DNA of 13,528 nt from Candidatus Avoscillospira stercoripullorum (lineage in GTDB: Bacteria > Bacillota > Clostridia > Oscillospirales > Oscillospiraceae), in NCBI GenBank assembly GCA_018712905.1, contig DVGD01000200.1, positions 1 to 13,528 on the forward strand, read 5' to 3'. The translations under genes and the position numbers were made by a program. Each line of letters begins with the position of its first letter. Position 1 is the first letter of the stretch. Of this stretch, positions 1 through 6,042 are shown piece after piece. The notes beneath the pieces were generated by a model. The model did no database searches and had not been told where the DNA came from. It worked only from the letters and a program-made list of their open reading frames with translations.

Positions 1-377
1 TCCAGGCTGCCTTCTTCCTCACGGCTCAGCAGCTGAGGGAGCAGCCGGCACTGGCGCGGGAAATCTACGCCGCAGGACACACCGTGGCGCTGGAGATCCC
101 CGGGAAGGATATCTCCCAGGAGATGGGCGAGGCCAACCAGGCACTGGAGCAGGCGCTTTTCATGGAGACCGTGCTGGCGCTGGTGCCTGAGGGTACCGGC
201 GAGAGTGCGTCCTGGCGGTTCATCGAGGATCCGGGGCAGGTGTCGGAGGAGGTCTGGCGCGCCAGCCAGGCGCCCATGCTCCTTTTGTGCCGCGAAGACG
301 CACCGGCGCTGATCGAGCGCCTCACCGCCACCCAGACCACAGTCTTGCAGCTGCTGGAGACTTCCCAGCTGCCGTAG
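1..377 (+). CDS. 3' end of a degenerate polysaccharide-deacetylase (NodB-like) protein
   Basis: The coding frame enters from the left edge (codons in frame from base 3) and ends at TAG 375-377, so only about the last 124 residues are present. The visible start, AAFFLTAQQLREQPALAREI followed by YAAGHTVALEI, fits the NodB-fold segment where deacetylases read roughly 'ATFF..G..l...P.l...i...GHtvgnH'. After GHTV the usual zinc-ligand stretch (N-H-[ST]-x-x-x-H) is replaced by ALEIPGKD, with no histidine. The remainder is acidic and ends ...LLETSQLP. What is known: NodB-family enzymes remove acetyl groups from cell-wall glycans using one Asp and two His ligands. What is inferred: this is a NodB-fold protein that has lost the metal site and is probably not a classical deacetylase. 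The catalytic Asp and any signal peptide lie outside the window. No promoter for this gene is visible. Confidence 0.55.
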   Translation, partial: QAAFFLTAQQLREQPALAREIYAAGHTVALEIPGKDISQEMGEANQALEQALFMETVLALVPEGTGESASWRFIEDPGQVSEEVWRASQAPMLLLCREDAPALIERLTATQTTVLQLLETSQLP

Positions 378-381
378 GAAC

Positions 382-447
382 AAAGCCTCCCCTTGGTGAC
401 CAAGGGGAGGTGGCAGGCCAACGGCCTGCCGGAGGGGATCAGAGCCT
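382..447. repeat. Double-hairpin intergenic palindromic repeat (REP/MITE-like)
   Basis: Two adjacent perfect stems follow the upstream stop codon. CCTCCCCTTGG (386-396) pairs with CCAAGGGGAGG (400-410) around a TGA loop. GGCAGGCC (412-419) pairs with GGCCTGCC (423-430) around AAC. The trailing GGAGGGGAT (431-439) could instead pair with the leading CCTCC. This architecture (AAAGCCTCCCC..., G/C stem, GGAGGGGAT) resembles a dispersed intergenic repeat that I recall from many Oscillospiraceae genomes. No encoded protein is seen. There is no T-tract after either stem, so it is a poor intrinsic terminator, although it may stabilise the 3' end of the upstream transcript. Confidence 0.7.
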
Positions 448-490
448 TCGTACACCGTGGCATCTCCAAAATATTTTGCAGGAAATATGG

Positions 491-519
491 TTTATTTCCA
501 GCCATTTCTCTGCTATAAT
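491..519 (+). promoter_or_regulatory. Extended -10 promoter for the nusB operon
   Basis: TGCTATAAT at 511-519 is a perfect extended -10 (TGn + TATAAT). The -35 position 17 bp upstream (TTTATT, 491-496) matches only weakly, as is usual for extended -10 promoters. The start of transcription would be near 526, giving a leader of about 48 nt before nusB. Confidence 0.75.
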
Positions 520-541
520 CAGGAAAGAAATACCGATGGAG

Positions 542-558
542 GCCGCGCAGCGCGCGGC
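542..558 (+). promoter_or_regulatory. GC-only hairpin directly before the nusB ribosome site
   Basis: GCCGCGC (542-548) and GCGCGGC (552-558) form a perfect 7-bp, all G/C stem with an AGC loop. It lies inside the predicted nusB leader and ends 3 nt before the Shine-Dalgarno AAGGAG (562-567). It could affect ribosome access or mRNA stability. This is an inference from position only. Confidence 0.45.
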
Positions 559-573
559 GGCAAGGAGACGAAT

Positions 574-1035
574 ATGACCAGGTCAAATGCCAGAGAGATC
601 GTTGCCAACCTTATCTATGAGATGAATTTTACCCGTGATAGCGCCGATTCCGTGGTGGAGCAGACCATGGAGCCCCTCTATTACGACACCCTGGGCGGCG
701 AGTCCGAGGCCTATGCCGACAAGCCCGGCGGGCAGCTTCCCTACATCCGCGACGCCGTGCGCGGCATCCGGGAAAAGCAGGAAGAGCTGGACGGCTATCT
801 CGCCAAGTACGCCATCAACTGGAGCGTCTCGCGGATTTCCAAGGTGGCCCGCGCCATCCTCCACGTGGCCATGTATGAAGCCCTCTATGTGGACGATGTG
901 CCCGTGGACGCCGCCATCAGCGAGGCCGTGGAGCTCACCCGGAAATATGAGGACGAGGACGTGGTGGCCTTCGTCAACGGCATCCTGGGCTCCTTCGCCC
1001 GGGATCTGGAGAAAACCAATGTATCTGGGGATTGA
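574..1035 (+). CDS. nusB: Transcription antitermination factor NusB
   Basis: A 153-residue all-alpha protein. NusB pairs with NusE (ribosomal protein S10), binds boxA RNA and promotes antitermination during rRNA transcription. The C-terminal family block is clear: VARAILHVAMYEALYVDDVP (91-110), then VDAAISEAVELTRKY and FVNGILGSFAR (133-143). These match the usual 'R.ILR.A.yEl.....vP..vaInEavelaK.f....sp.FvNgvLd' pattern. The N-terminal helix (REIVANLIYEMNF) also fits. The start at ATG 574 has AAGGAG 7 bp upstream; the frame stays open further 5' but crosses the promoter. It is the first gene of the operon and overlaps the next gene by 17 bp. The length is slightly above the 130-150 residue norm, because of an insertion around residues 36-54 (DTLGGESEAYADKPGGQ). 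Confidence 0.95.
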   Translation: MTRSNAREIVANLIYEMNFTRDSADSVVEQTMEPLYYDTLGGESEAYADKPGGQLPYIRDAVRGIREKQEELDGYLAKYAINWSVSRISKVARAILHVAMYEALYVDDVPVDAAISEAVELTRKYEDEDVVAFVNGILGSFARDLEKTNVSGD

Positions 1036-1930
1036 CACCAGCAATTACACCACTTCGGTGGCGGCATTCGACGGCCGGGACGGGGTAAACCGCTCCCGGC
1101 TTTTGGACGTGGCGCCGGGGCAGCTGGGCTTGCGGCAGTCCGACGCCCTCTTCTCCCACGTCAAGCGCCTCCCGGTGCTCATGGAGCAGCTCTTTTCCGC
1201 CGTTTCCCCCGGCGAGATCCAGGCCGTGGCCGTCTCCACCCGCCCTCGGGCGGTGGAGGGCTCCTATATGCCCTGCTTTTTGGCCGGGGTGGCCGTGGCA
1301 AAGTCCCTGGCTGCCGCCCTGGGCGTCCCCTGCCACGAGGTCTCCCACCAGCAGGGACACGTGGCCGCGGCGCTCTGGTCTGCCGGGCGGATGGACTTGA
1401 TGGACAAGCCCCATTTGGCCTGGCACCTCTCCGGCGGCACCACAGAACTCCTTTCCATCACGCCCGAGGGAAAAAACGTCCGCGCCGAGAAGATCGGCGG
1501 CACCAGCGACATCTCCGCCGGACAGATCATGGATCGCACCGGCAAGCTCCTCGCCCTCCCCTTCCCCGCCGGAAAGGCGCTGGATCAGCTCTCCCAGGGG
1601 GTGGAAGTGAAGCCCTTCCGGGTGAAGACACAAGGTCTCACCTTCTCCCTGTCGGGACTTGAAAACCAGGTGGTGGCCTTCTACCAGAGGACAAACAGCC
1701 CGGAGGAGACGGCGGCTTTCGCCGTTTCCTCGGTGTGCGACGTGGTGCTGCGCACCACCCGGGAAGCGCAAAAGCAGTATCCCGGCCTGGAGGTGGTCTT
1801 CTCCGGCGGCGTAGCCTCCAATTTGACCCTGCGCCGGGTCTGCGGCTTCGGCGTCTTCGCCGCGCCCCAGTTTTCCACCGACAACGCCATGGGCGTGGCC
1901 GTACTGGCCGAGCGCCTGAGCCAAGGATAG
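1019..1930 (+). CDS. TsaD/Kae1-like ASKHA-fold protein (short TsaD paralogue)
   Basis: A 303-residue protein of the O-sialoglycoprotein-endopeptidase / TsaD superfamily. Visible motifs are the N-terminal phosphate loop YLGIDTSNYTTS (2-13), the metal-binding HxxxH as HQQGH (His110, His114), WHLSGGTTEL (135-144), FSGGVASN (261-268) and STDNAMG (286-292) with the expected ligand Asp288. In TsaD proper these residues hold Fe/Zn and nucleotide for t6A tRNA modification. This protein is about 30-40 residues shorter than typical TsaD and sits in a nusB-xseA operon without tsaB or tsaE. It is therefore likely a paralogue, not the housekeeping t6A enzyme; its substrate is unknown. The ATG at 1019 has GGAG 7 nt upstream, inside the nusB end, so translation is probably coupled to nusB. 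The alternative, that this is the organism's only TsaD, cannot be excluded from the window. Confidence 0.8.
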   Translation: MYLGIDTSNYTTSVAAFDGRDGVNRSRLLDVAPGQLGLRQSDALFSHVKRLPVLMEQLFSAVSPGEIQAVAVSTRPRAVEGSYMPCFLAGVAVAKSLAAALGVPCHEVSHQQGHVAAALWSAGRMDLMDKPHLAWHLSGGTTELLSITPEGKNVRAEKIGGTSDISAGQIMDRTGKLLALPFPAGKALDQLSQGVEVKPFRVKTQGLTFSLSGLENQVVAFYQRTNSPEETAAFAVSSVCDVVLRTTREAQKQYPGLEVVFSGGVASNLTLRRVCGFGVFAAPQFSTDNAMGVAVLAERLSQG

Positions 1931-1938
1931 GAGGCAGC

Positions 1939-3153
1939 ATGGAGCAGAAAATCTTCGACGTCTCCGAGGTCAACGACTATATCAAGACCATCATGGACGG
2001 CGACGGCCTTCTCAGCGGCCTCACCATCCGCGGCGAGATCAGCAACTACAAGGTCTACCCCTCGGGGCACCACTACTTTTCCTTGAAGGACGCCGGCGGC
2101 GCCATCCGCTGCGTCATGTTCCGCGGAAGCGCCGCAGCCCTGCGGTTCCGGCCGGAAAACGGCATGAAGGTGCTGGCCAGCGGCCGCGTGTCGGTCTTCC
2201 CCCGGGACGGCGCCTACCAGCTCTACTGCCAGCGCCTGACGCCCGAGGGCGTGGGCGACCTCTACGTGGCCTTTGAGCAGCTCAAGAAAAAGCTCCAGGC
2301 CGAGGGGCTCTTCGACCCGGCGCACAAGAAGCCCCTGCCCCCCTTCCCACAGCGCATCGCCATCGTCACCTCCGCCGCCGGGGCGGCCATCCACGACATG
2401 CTGCGCATTCTCGGCAAGCGCTATCCCCTGGCCAAGGTGATTTTGCTGCCGGTGCGGGTACAGGGCGTGGAAGCCCCCGCCGAGATCGCCGGCGCCATCC
2501 GGTATGTAAACCGCTTTCAGCTGGCCGACCTCATCATCACCGGCCGGGGCGGCGGTTCCATGGAGGATCTCTGGGCATTCAACGACGAGCGGGTGGCCAG
2601 GATGATCTACCTCTCCCAAATTCCGGTGATCTCCGCCGTGGGACACGAGCCGGACGTGACGATCTCCGACTTTGTGGCCGACCTCCGGGCTGCCACCCCC
2701 TCCAACGCCGCCGAGCTGGCGGTGCCGGAGCAGGGAGAGCTCCGGGAGCGCATCACCGCATTGCGGCTGCGCCTTGCCCAGGCCGAGGAGCGGCGGCTCA
2801 AGCTCATCCGGCAGCAGGTGGAGAAGCTCCAGTCCGCCCGGGTGCTGCAAAATCCCAAAAACTATCTGGAAGACCGGCGGCTTTTGCTGGACTTCCAGCA
2901 GAATAAACTCACGGCAGCCATGCGGCAGCTGGTGCTCAAAAAGCAGCAGGACTTCGTGGCGCGGCGCACGGCGCTGGAGGCCATGAGCCCCCTGAAGGTA
3001 CTCTCCCGGGGCTACGCCATGACCCGGGACAGCGCCGGGCGGGTGGTCACCGACGCCGCCGCCCTCAAGCCCGGCGAGATCATCACCGTGACTCTTCGCA
3101 ACGGCGAGGTGGACGCGGCAGTGCGTGAAATCAGAGGAGGAAGCAATCCATGA
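1939..3153 (+). CDS. xseA: Exodeoxyribonuclease VII large subunit
   Basis: A 404-residue catalytic subunit of exonuclease VII, which degrades single-stranded DNA from both ends into oligonucleotides and acts in repair. An N-terminal OB-fold DNA-binding domain (about 1-105) includes RGEISNYKVYPSGHHYFSLK. The catalytic domain carries the IAIVTSAAGAAIHD block (140-153), GRGGGSMEDLWAFNDE (202-217) and SAVGHEPDVTISDFVADLRA (232-251), followed by TPSNAAE. A long helical, coiled-coil-forming region (about 260-350) binds the small subunit. The C-terminus has the family block PLKVLSRGYA. ATG 1939 is preceded by GGAGG. The gene follows the TsaD-like gene by 8 bp and overlaps xseB by 4 bp (ATGA), consistent with coupled subunit synthesis. 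Confidence 0.97.
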   Translation: MEQKIFDVSEVNDYIKTIMDGDGLLSGLTIRGEISNYKVYPSGHHYFSLKDAGGAIRCVMFRGSAAALRFRPENGMKVLASGRVSVFPRDGAYQLYCQRLTPEGVGDLYVAFEQLKKKLQAEGLFDPAHKKPLPPFPQRIAIVTSAAGAAIHDMLRILGKRYPLAKVILLPVRVQGVEAPAEIAGAIRYVNRFQLADLIITGRGGGSMEDLWAFNDERVARMIYLSQIPVISAVGHEPDVTISDFVADLRAATPSNAAELAVPEQGELRERITALRLRLAQAEERRLKLIRQQVEKLQSARVLQNPKNYLEDRRLLLDFQQNKLTAAMRQLVLKKQQDFVARRTALEAMSPLKVLSRGYAMTRDSAGRVVTDAAALKPGEIITVTLRNGEVDAAVREIRGGSNP

Positions 3154-3374
3154 CCTTTGAAGAGAGCCTCAAGCGGCTGGAAGAGATTGTCCGCCAGATG
3201 GAGCAGGGCAACGTGCCCCTCCAGGAGTCCCTCAACCTTTTTGAAGAGGGCTCCAAGCTGGCCAGAGCCTGCGCGTCCATGCTGGACGAGGCGGAGTGCA
3301 AGGTGGTGCGCCTGATGAAGGGCGAGGACGGAAAGCCCGTGGAAATGGAGTTTACCGATGGAACAGACGTTTGA
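3150..3374 (+). CDS. xseB: Exodeoxyribonuclease VII small subunit
   Basis: A 74-residue protein with the XseB signature: TFEESLKRLEEIVRQMEQGN (2-21), VPLQESLNLFEEGSKLARAC (22-41), then LDEAECKV (45-52). Several copies of this small helical protein coat the coiled-coil arm of XseA and are needed for a properly assembled, regulated nuclease. ATG 3150 overlaps the xseA stop as ATGA and has the strong site AGGAGGAA (3134-3141). The length is normal for the family (70-85). The last 17 bp overlap ispA. Confidence 0.95.
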   Translation: MTFEESLKRLEEIVRQMEQGNVPLQESLNLFEEGSKLARACASMLDEAECKVVRLMKGEDGKPVEMEFTDGTDV

Positions 3375-4233
3375 TACTGTACTTTCCACATACCAGCAGG
3401 CGGTGGAGCGGCGGCTGGCCGCCTCCTTTACCGACGAGACCCAGCCCCAGCGGCAGCTCTTTGAGGCCATGCGCTATAGCCTCCTGGCCGGGGGCAAGCG
3501 GATCCGGCCGGTGCTGGTGCTGGAATTTTGCCGCCTGTGCGGCGGAACTTGGGAACATGCCCTGGACTTTGCCGCCGCCATTGAGATGGTGCACACCTAC
3601 AGCCTCATCCACGACGACCTTCCCTGCATGGACAACGACGACTACCGCCGCGGCCGCCTCACCAACCACAAGGTCTATGGCGAAGCCCAGGCGGTACTGG
3701 CCGGCGACGGTCTTTTGACCGCGGCCTTCTCCACCATCGCCCGCGCCGACGCCCCGGCGGAGGTGCGCATCGAGATTGTGCGCACGCTGGCCGAGTGCGC
3801 CGGGGAGGAGGGCATGGTGGGCGGCCAGGTGCTGGACATGGCCGGAGAGGGCAAGACCCTCACCGGCGAGGAGCTCCTGGCCATCCACAGCCGCAAGACC
3901 GGCGCCCTCATCGTAGCGGCCTGCACCATGGGCGTTCTGGCCGCCCAGGGAAGCGAAGCCCAGCTGCAAGCAGCCACGGACTTTGCCAATGCCCTTGGCC
4001 TTGCCTTCCAGATCCGGGACGACATGCTCGACGTCCTGGGCGACGCGAAAAAGCTGGGCAAGGCCGTCCACGCCGACGAGAAGAAGAACACCTTCGTCTC
4101 CCTCTATGGCCTTCCTCAGTGCGAGGCATATCTCCAGGCGGAAAACGCCAAAGCCCTTGCCGCCCTGGATGCCTTTTCGGACACGGCCTTCCTGCGGGAG
4201 CTGACCCTGCGCCTGGCCAGCCGGGATTTTTAA
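3358..4233 (+). CDS. ispA: Farnesyl diphosphate synthase (short-chain polyprenyl synthase)
   Basis: A 291-residue all-helical polyprenyl synthase that condenses DMAPP/GPP with IPP to give farnesyl diphosphate for undecaprenyl-phosphate, quinone and other isoprenoid synthesis. The first aspartate-rich motif is DDLPCMDNDD (86-95), with the two-residue insertion of bacterial type II FPP synthases. The second is RDDMLD (220-225). GGKRIRP (45-51) binds IPP. Tyr81, five residues before the first motif (YSLIHDD), is aromatic, as in the Geobacillus enzyme whose Tyr81 limits product to C15; the product is therefore inferred to be FPP. ATG 3358 has GGAG 7 nt upstream and overlaps xseB by 17 bp. In many Firmicutes dxs follows; here ogt does. 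Confidence 0.95.
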   Translation: MEQTFDTVLSTYQQAVERRLAASFTDETQPQRQLFEAMRYSLLAGGKRIRPVLVLEFCRLCGGTWEHALDFAAAIEMVHTYSLIHDDLPCMDNDDYRRGRLTNHKVYGEAQAVLAGDGLLTAAFSTIARADAPAEVRIEIVRTLAECAGEEGMVGGQVLDMAGEGKTLTGEELLAIHSRKTGALIVAACTMGVLAAQGSEAQLQAATDFANALGLAFQIRDDMLDVLGDAKKLGKAVHADEKKNTFVSLYGLPQCEAYLQAENAKALAALDAFSDTAFLRELTLRLASRDF

Positions 4234-4234
4234 G

Positions 4235-4762
4235 ATGGCTTCGTATTTGGTTTTGCCAACGCCGGTGGGAGAGGCGGCGGTGCGCGCCGAGGGCGGCGCC
4301 ATCACCGGTCTCTTTTTAAAGGGACAGCGCCACGCCCCGGCGCTCTCCTGGGAGGAACTTCCCCGGCAGACGGCCGATCCCCTGCTTTTGGCGGCAAACG
4401 CGTGGCTCATCCGCTACTTTGCAGGGGAAAACCCGCCGGTGGACTTGCCCCTGGAGCCGCCCGGCACGGCTTTTCAACGAGCTGTCTGGGCGCTTTTAAA
4501 GGAAATTCCCTATGGAAAAACCACAACCTATGGGGAGCTTGCTCGTAAGCTCTCCTCGTCGCCCCGGGCGGTGGGCGGCGCCGTGGGACGAAACCCCATT
4601 TCCATTCTGATCCCCTGCCACCGGGTGGTGGGTGCGGGCGGCAGCCTCACGGGCTACGCCGGCGGCCTGGCGGCAAAAAAAATCCTCCTCGCCCTGGAGG
4701 AGGAACAAGCTAGCGCATCAAAAGTAAATATCCCGCCAGCCCCAGCTGGGCAAGGAGAATGA
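4235..4762 (+). CDS. ogt: Methylated-DNA--protein-cysteine methyltransferase
   Basis: A 175-residue suicide repair protein that transfers the alkyl group from O6-alkylguanine (or O4-alkylthymine) to its own cysteine. The active-site motif IPCHRV is at 126-131 with nucleophile Cys128. The DNA-binding helix-turn-helix lies just before it (YGKTTTYGELARKLSSSPRAVGGAVGRNP, with the Arg finger in the SSPRAVGGA stretch), and the GYAGG loop follows. The N-terminal domain fits the Ogt/YbaZ-type pseudo-nuclease fold. The start ATG 4235 lies one base after the ispA stop and has no good Shine-Dalgarno, so translation is probably coupled to ispA. The family normally ends near LLALE (residue 155). The extra tail of about 20 residues runs 53 bp into the convergent DUF1294 gene. 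Confidence 0.93.
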   Translation: MASYLVLPTPVGEAAVRAEGGAITGLFLKGQRHAPALSWEELPRQTADPLLLAANAWLIRYFAGENPPVDLPLEPPGTAFQRAVWALLKEIPYGKTTTYGELARKLSSSPRAVGGAVGRNPISILIPCHRVVGAGGSLTGYAGGLAAKKILLALEEEQASASKVNIPPAPAGQGE

Positions 4763-4976
4763 CAGGCACCCCGATGGTGAATCGGCGGTGCTTTGTCTTA
4801 TGCCGGAAGGCATACATGCCCAACAGCACCCCGGCGCTGCCGCCCAGGAGCGCCACAGTAAAGAGGGTGGCCTCGGAAATCCGCCAGCGGTGCCGGCGGG
4901 CTTTTTCTTTGTCGATCCGCATAAGCAGCAGACCCAGCGCATTGATTAGAAGTAGAGCCAGAAGAGCAATCTGCAT
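4710..4976 (-). CDS. DUF1294 small integral membrane protein
   Basis: An 88-residue protein with three hydrophobic segments (about 3-19, 36-56 and 68-86) and a basic loop. It matches the DUF1294 pattern well: a D-K-x-x-A-R-x-x-x-x-R-I-S-E stretch (IDKEKARRHRWRISEATL), a GGSAGVLLGMYAFRHKTKH stretch (45-63, with GG, GM and RHKT) and F at 66 (RRF). The family is widespread and of unknown function; I do not assign one. AAAGGA lies about 7 nt before the ATG at 4976. Its 3' end overlaps the convergent ogt gene, and its start lies 26 bp from the divergent lipoprotein start. Confidence 0.88.
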   Translation of the reverse strand: MQIALLALLLINALGLLLMRIDKEKARRHRWRISEATLFTVALLGGSAGVLLGMYAFRHKTKHRRFTIGVPVILLAQLGLAGYLLLMR

Positions 4977-5002
4977 GGGAACATCCTTTCGGAGGTGGGA
5001 AG
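4977..5002. promoter_or_regulatory. Back-to-back ribosome sites of two divergent genes
   Basis: The only DNA between two divergent start codons. The minus-strand site GAAAGGA (4984-4990) serves the DUF1294 gene. The plus-strand site GGAGGT (4991-4996) serves the lipoprotein, 6 nt before its TTG. There is no room for a promoter, so each gene's promoter must lie inside the opposite gene. I found no convincing -35/-10 pair there. Confidence 0.75.
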
Positions 5003-5512
5003 TTGAAAATCATGATGCTTTGCGCGCTGCTGGCGCTGCTGTGCGGCTGCGCCAGCCCGGTGTGGGAGACGGTGTCGGACGACGTGCCCCAGGAGGAGGC
5101 CATCGCCGTGTGGCAGGAGGAGGCCTACACCATCACCCTGGGGCTCCCCCAGGAGGCGGTGCTCCAGGAGGCGGACGCGGGACGGTCGCGCTACCGGGTG
5201 GCGGAGACAGGGCTGGAGATTATGACCGAGGTCTTTTTGTCCTCGGATCTCCACAGCGCCCTGCGCCACGTGTCCGGCCAGGATGCCGACAGCCTCACGG
5301 TGCTGGAGACGACGCGCTTTAGCCTGCCGGAGTACCAGTTCGCCTGGTACGAGGCCGAGACCGGGCAGCTCTGCCGCGCCGACCTGGTGATGGACGGCAT
5401 GACCTGCTACGCGGTGGTCTGCGCCACCCCCGAGGATGCCGGGGACAGCCTCCTGGGCGAGGTGCGCGCGGTGCTGGCCACCTTCGGCCTCAGCCGGGAC
5501 GAGGGCGTGTAG
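5003..5512 (+). CDS. Putative lipoprotein of unknown function
   Basis: A 169-residue protein with a typical lipoprotein signal: start, Lys2, hydrophobic stretch MMLCALLALL, and lipobox L-C-G-C with the lipidated cysteine at 16. It is therefore expected to be anchored to the outer face of the cell membrane. The mature part is acidic (VSDDVPQEEAIAVWQEEAY...). It has a mixed alpha/beta look, with YTITLGLP, LTVLETTRFSLPEYQFAWYEAET and LCRADLVMDGMTCYAVVCAT suggestive of beta strands. I do not recognise a named family. The TTG start at 5003 is preferred over ATG 5012/5015 because GGAGGT sits 6 nt before it and because it supplies the positive residue of the signal. The stop is followed at once by the promoter of the MarR-like gene. 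Confidence 0.7.
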   Translation: MKIMMLCALLALLCGCASPVWETVSDDVPQEEAIAVWQEEAYTITLGLPQEAVLQEADAGRSRYRVAETGLEIMTEVFLSSDLHSALRHVSGQDADSLTVLETTRFSLPEYQFAWYEAETGQLCRADLVMDGMTCYAVVCATPEDAGDSLLGEVRAVLATFGLSRDEGV

Positions 5513-5515
5513 GAT

Positions 5516-5544
5516 TTGACGGAGATGGCGGGATATGGTATAAT
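5516..5544 (+). promoter_or_regulatory. Near-consensus sigma-A promoter for the MarR-like gene
   Basis: TTGACG (5516-5521), a 17-bp spacer and TATAAT (5539-5544), with a TGn extension before the -10 (TGG at 5536-5538). This is the strongest-looking promoter in the window. Transcription should begin near 5551, which rules out ATG 5554 as the main start and supports ATG 5575. Confidence 0.85.
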
Positions 5545-5547
5545 ATC
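5532..5547. promoter_or_regulatory. Possible operator: inverted repeat over the -10 box
   Basis: GATAT (5532-5536) and ATATC (5543-5547) form a 5-6-5 inverted repeat centred on the -10 hexamer. MarR-family proteins commonly repress their own promoters by binding palindromes of about 16-20 bp there. The arms are short, so this is only a candidate autoregulatory site. Confidence 0.35.
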
Positions 5548-5574
5548 GGGAAAATGAGCAGGGGAGGAATCTCG

Positions 5575-6006
5575 ATGGGCAGCAATGCCATGGCGCTGTT
5601 TCGCTCGGTAAAGCGGCTGGGTATGACGGCCTACCGGCGGATGTTCTCCCGGCGGGGCATTGTGGGGCTCACCTCTTCGGAGGTCTTTAGCCTTTACATG
5701 ATTGAGCTCATGGACGCGCCCACCATCAAGGACTTCGCCGCCTACATCGGCATCTCCCAGCCCAACGCCACCTACAAGATCAACGCCCTGGTGGAAAAGG
5801 GATACGTGGAAAAGCTGCCCTCGGCCACAGACCGGCGGGAATACCATATTTACACCACCAAAAAGTGCAAAAAGCTCCTCCTGGATGAGGGTGGCCGCCT
5901 GGAAGAGCTGGAGTCCATGCTCCAGCGCCGCTTCACACCCCAGCAGCTGGAGCAGGCGTGGGAGGTCTTCGAGGCCATCCTGGAGCAGCTGGGTGGAGAA
6001 CCTTAA
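5575..6006 (+). CDS. MarR-like winged-helix transcriptional regulator
   Basis: A 143-residue protein. A winged helix-turn-helix spans about residues 33-100: TSSEVFSLYMIELMD, then TIKDFAAYIGISQPNATYKI (50-69, the HTH), NALVEKGYVEKL and the wing TDRREYHIYTTKKCKKLL. The C-terminal helix (104-140) would form the dimer interface. ISQPNATYKINALVEKGYVE and the DRRE-type wing are typical of MarR. The ligand and targets are unknown. ATG 5575 is chosen over 5554 because GGAGGA (5563-5568) lies 6 nt upstream and because transcription should start near 5551. It has its own strong promoter and a terminator right at its stop codon, so it is a monocistronic unit. Confidence 0.8.
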   Translation: MGSNAMALFRSVKRLGMTAYRRMFSRRGIVGLTSSEVFSLYMIELMDAPTIKDFAAYIGISQPNATYKINALVEKGYVEKLPSATDRREYHIYTTKKCKKLLLDEGGRLEELESMLQRRFTPQQLEQAWEVFEAILEQLGGEP

Positions 6007-6042
6007 AAAGCACGCGGGGCAAGGCTGCCCCGCGTGCTTTTT
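6005..6042. terminator. Bidirectional intrinsic terminator
   Basis: A perfect 11-bp GC-rich stem, GCACGCGGGGC (6010-6020) and GCCCCGCGTGC (6027-6037), flanked by A5 on the left and T5 on the right. It therefore works for the MarR-like gene on the plus strand and for the NimA-like gene on the minus strand. It overlaps both stop codons. Confidence 0.93.

Noticed and set aside
386..430. Intrinsic terminator for the upstream deacetylase-like gene
   Set aside because: The stems are strong, but no run of T follows either one; better described as an intergenic palindromic repeat.
476..481. TTGCAG as the -35 of the nusB promoter
   Set aside because: It lies 32 bp from the -10, far too distant; the extended -10 explains the promoter without it.
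635..1018. Long upstream extension of the TsaD-like frame
   Set aside because: It overlaps nusB entirely, its composition is proline/serine/tryptophan shadow sequence, and ATG 1019 has a ribosome site and the family N-terminus.
1681..2850. 389-codon minus-strand open frame opposite xseA
   Set aside because: Low-complexity Gly/His/Leu-rich antisense shadow of a GC-rich gene; xseA on the plus strand has every family motif.
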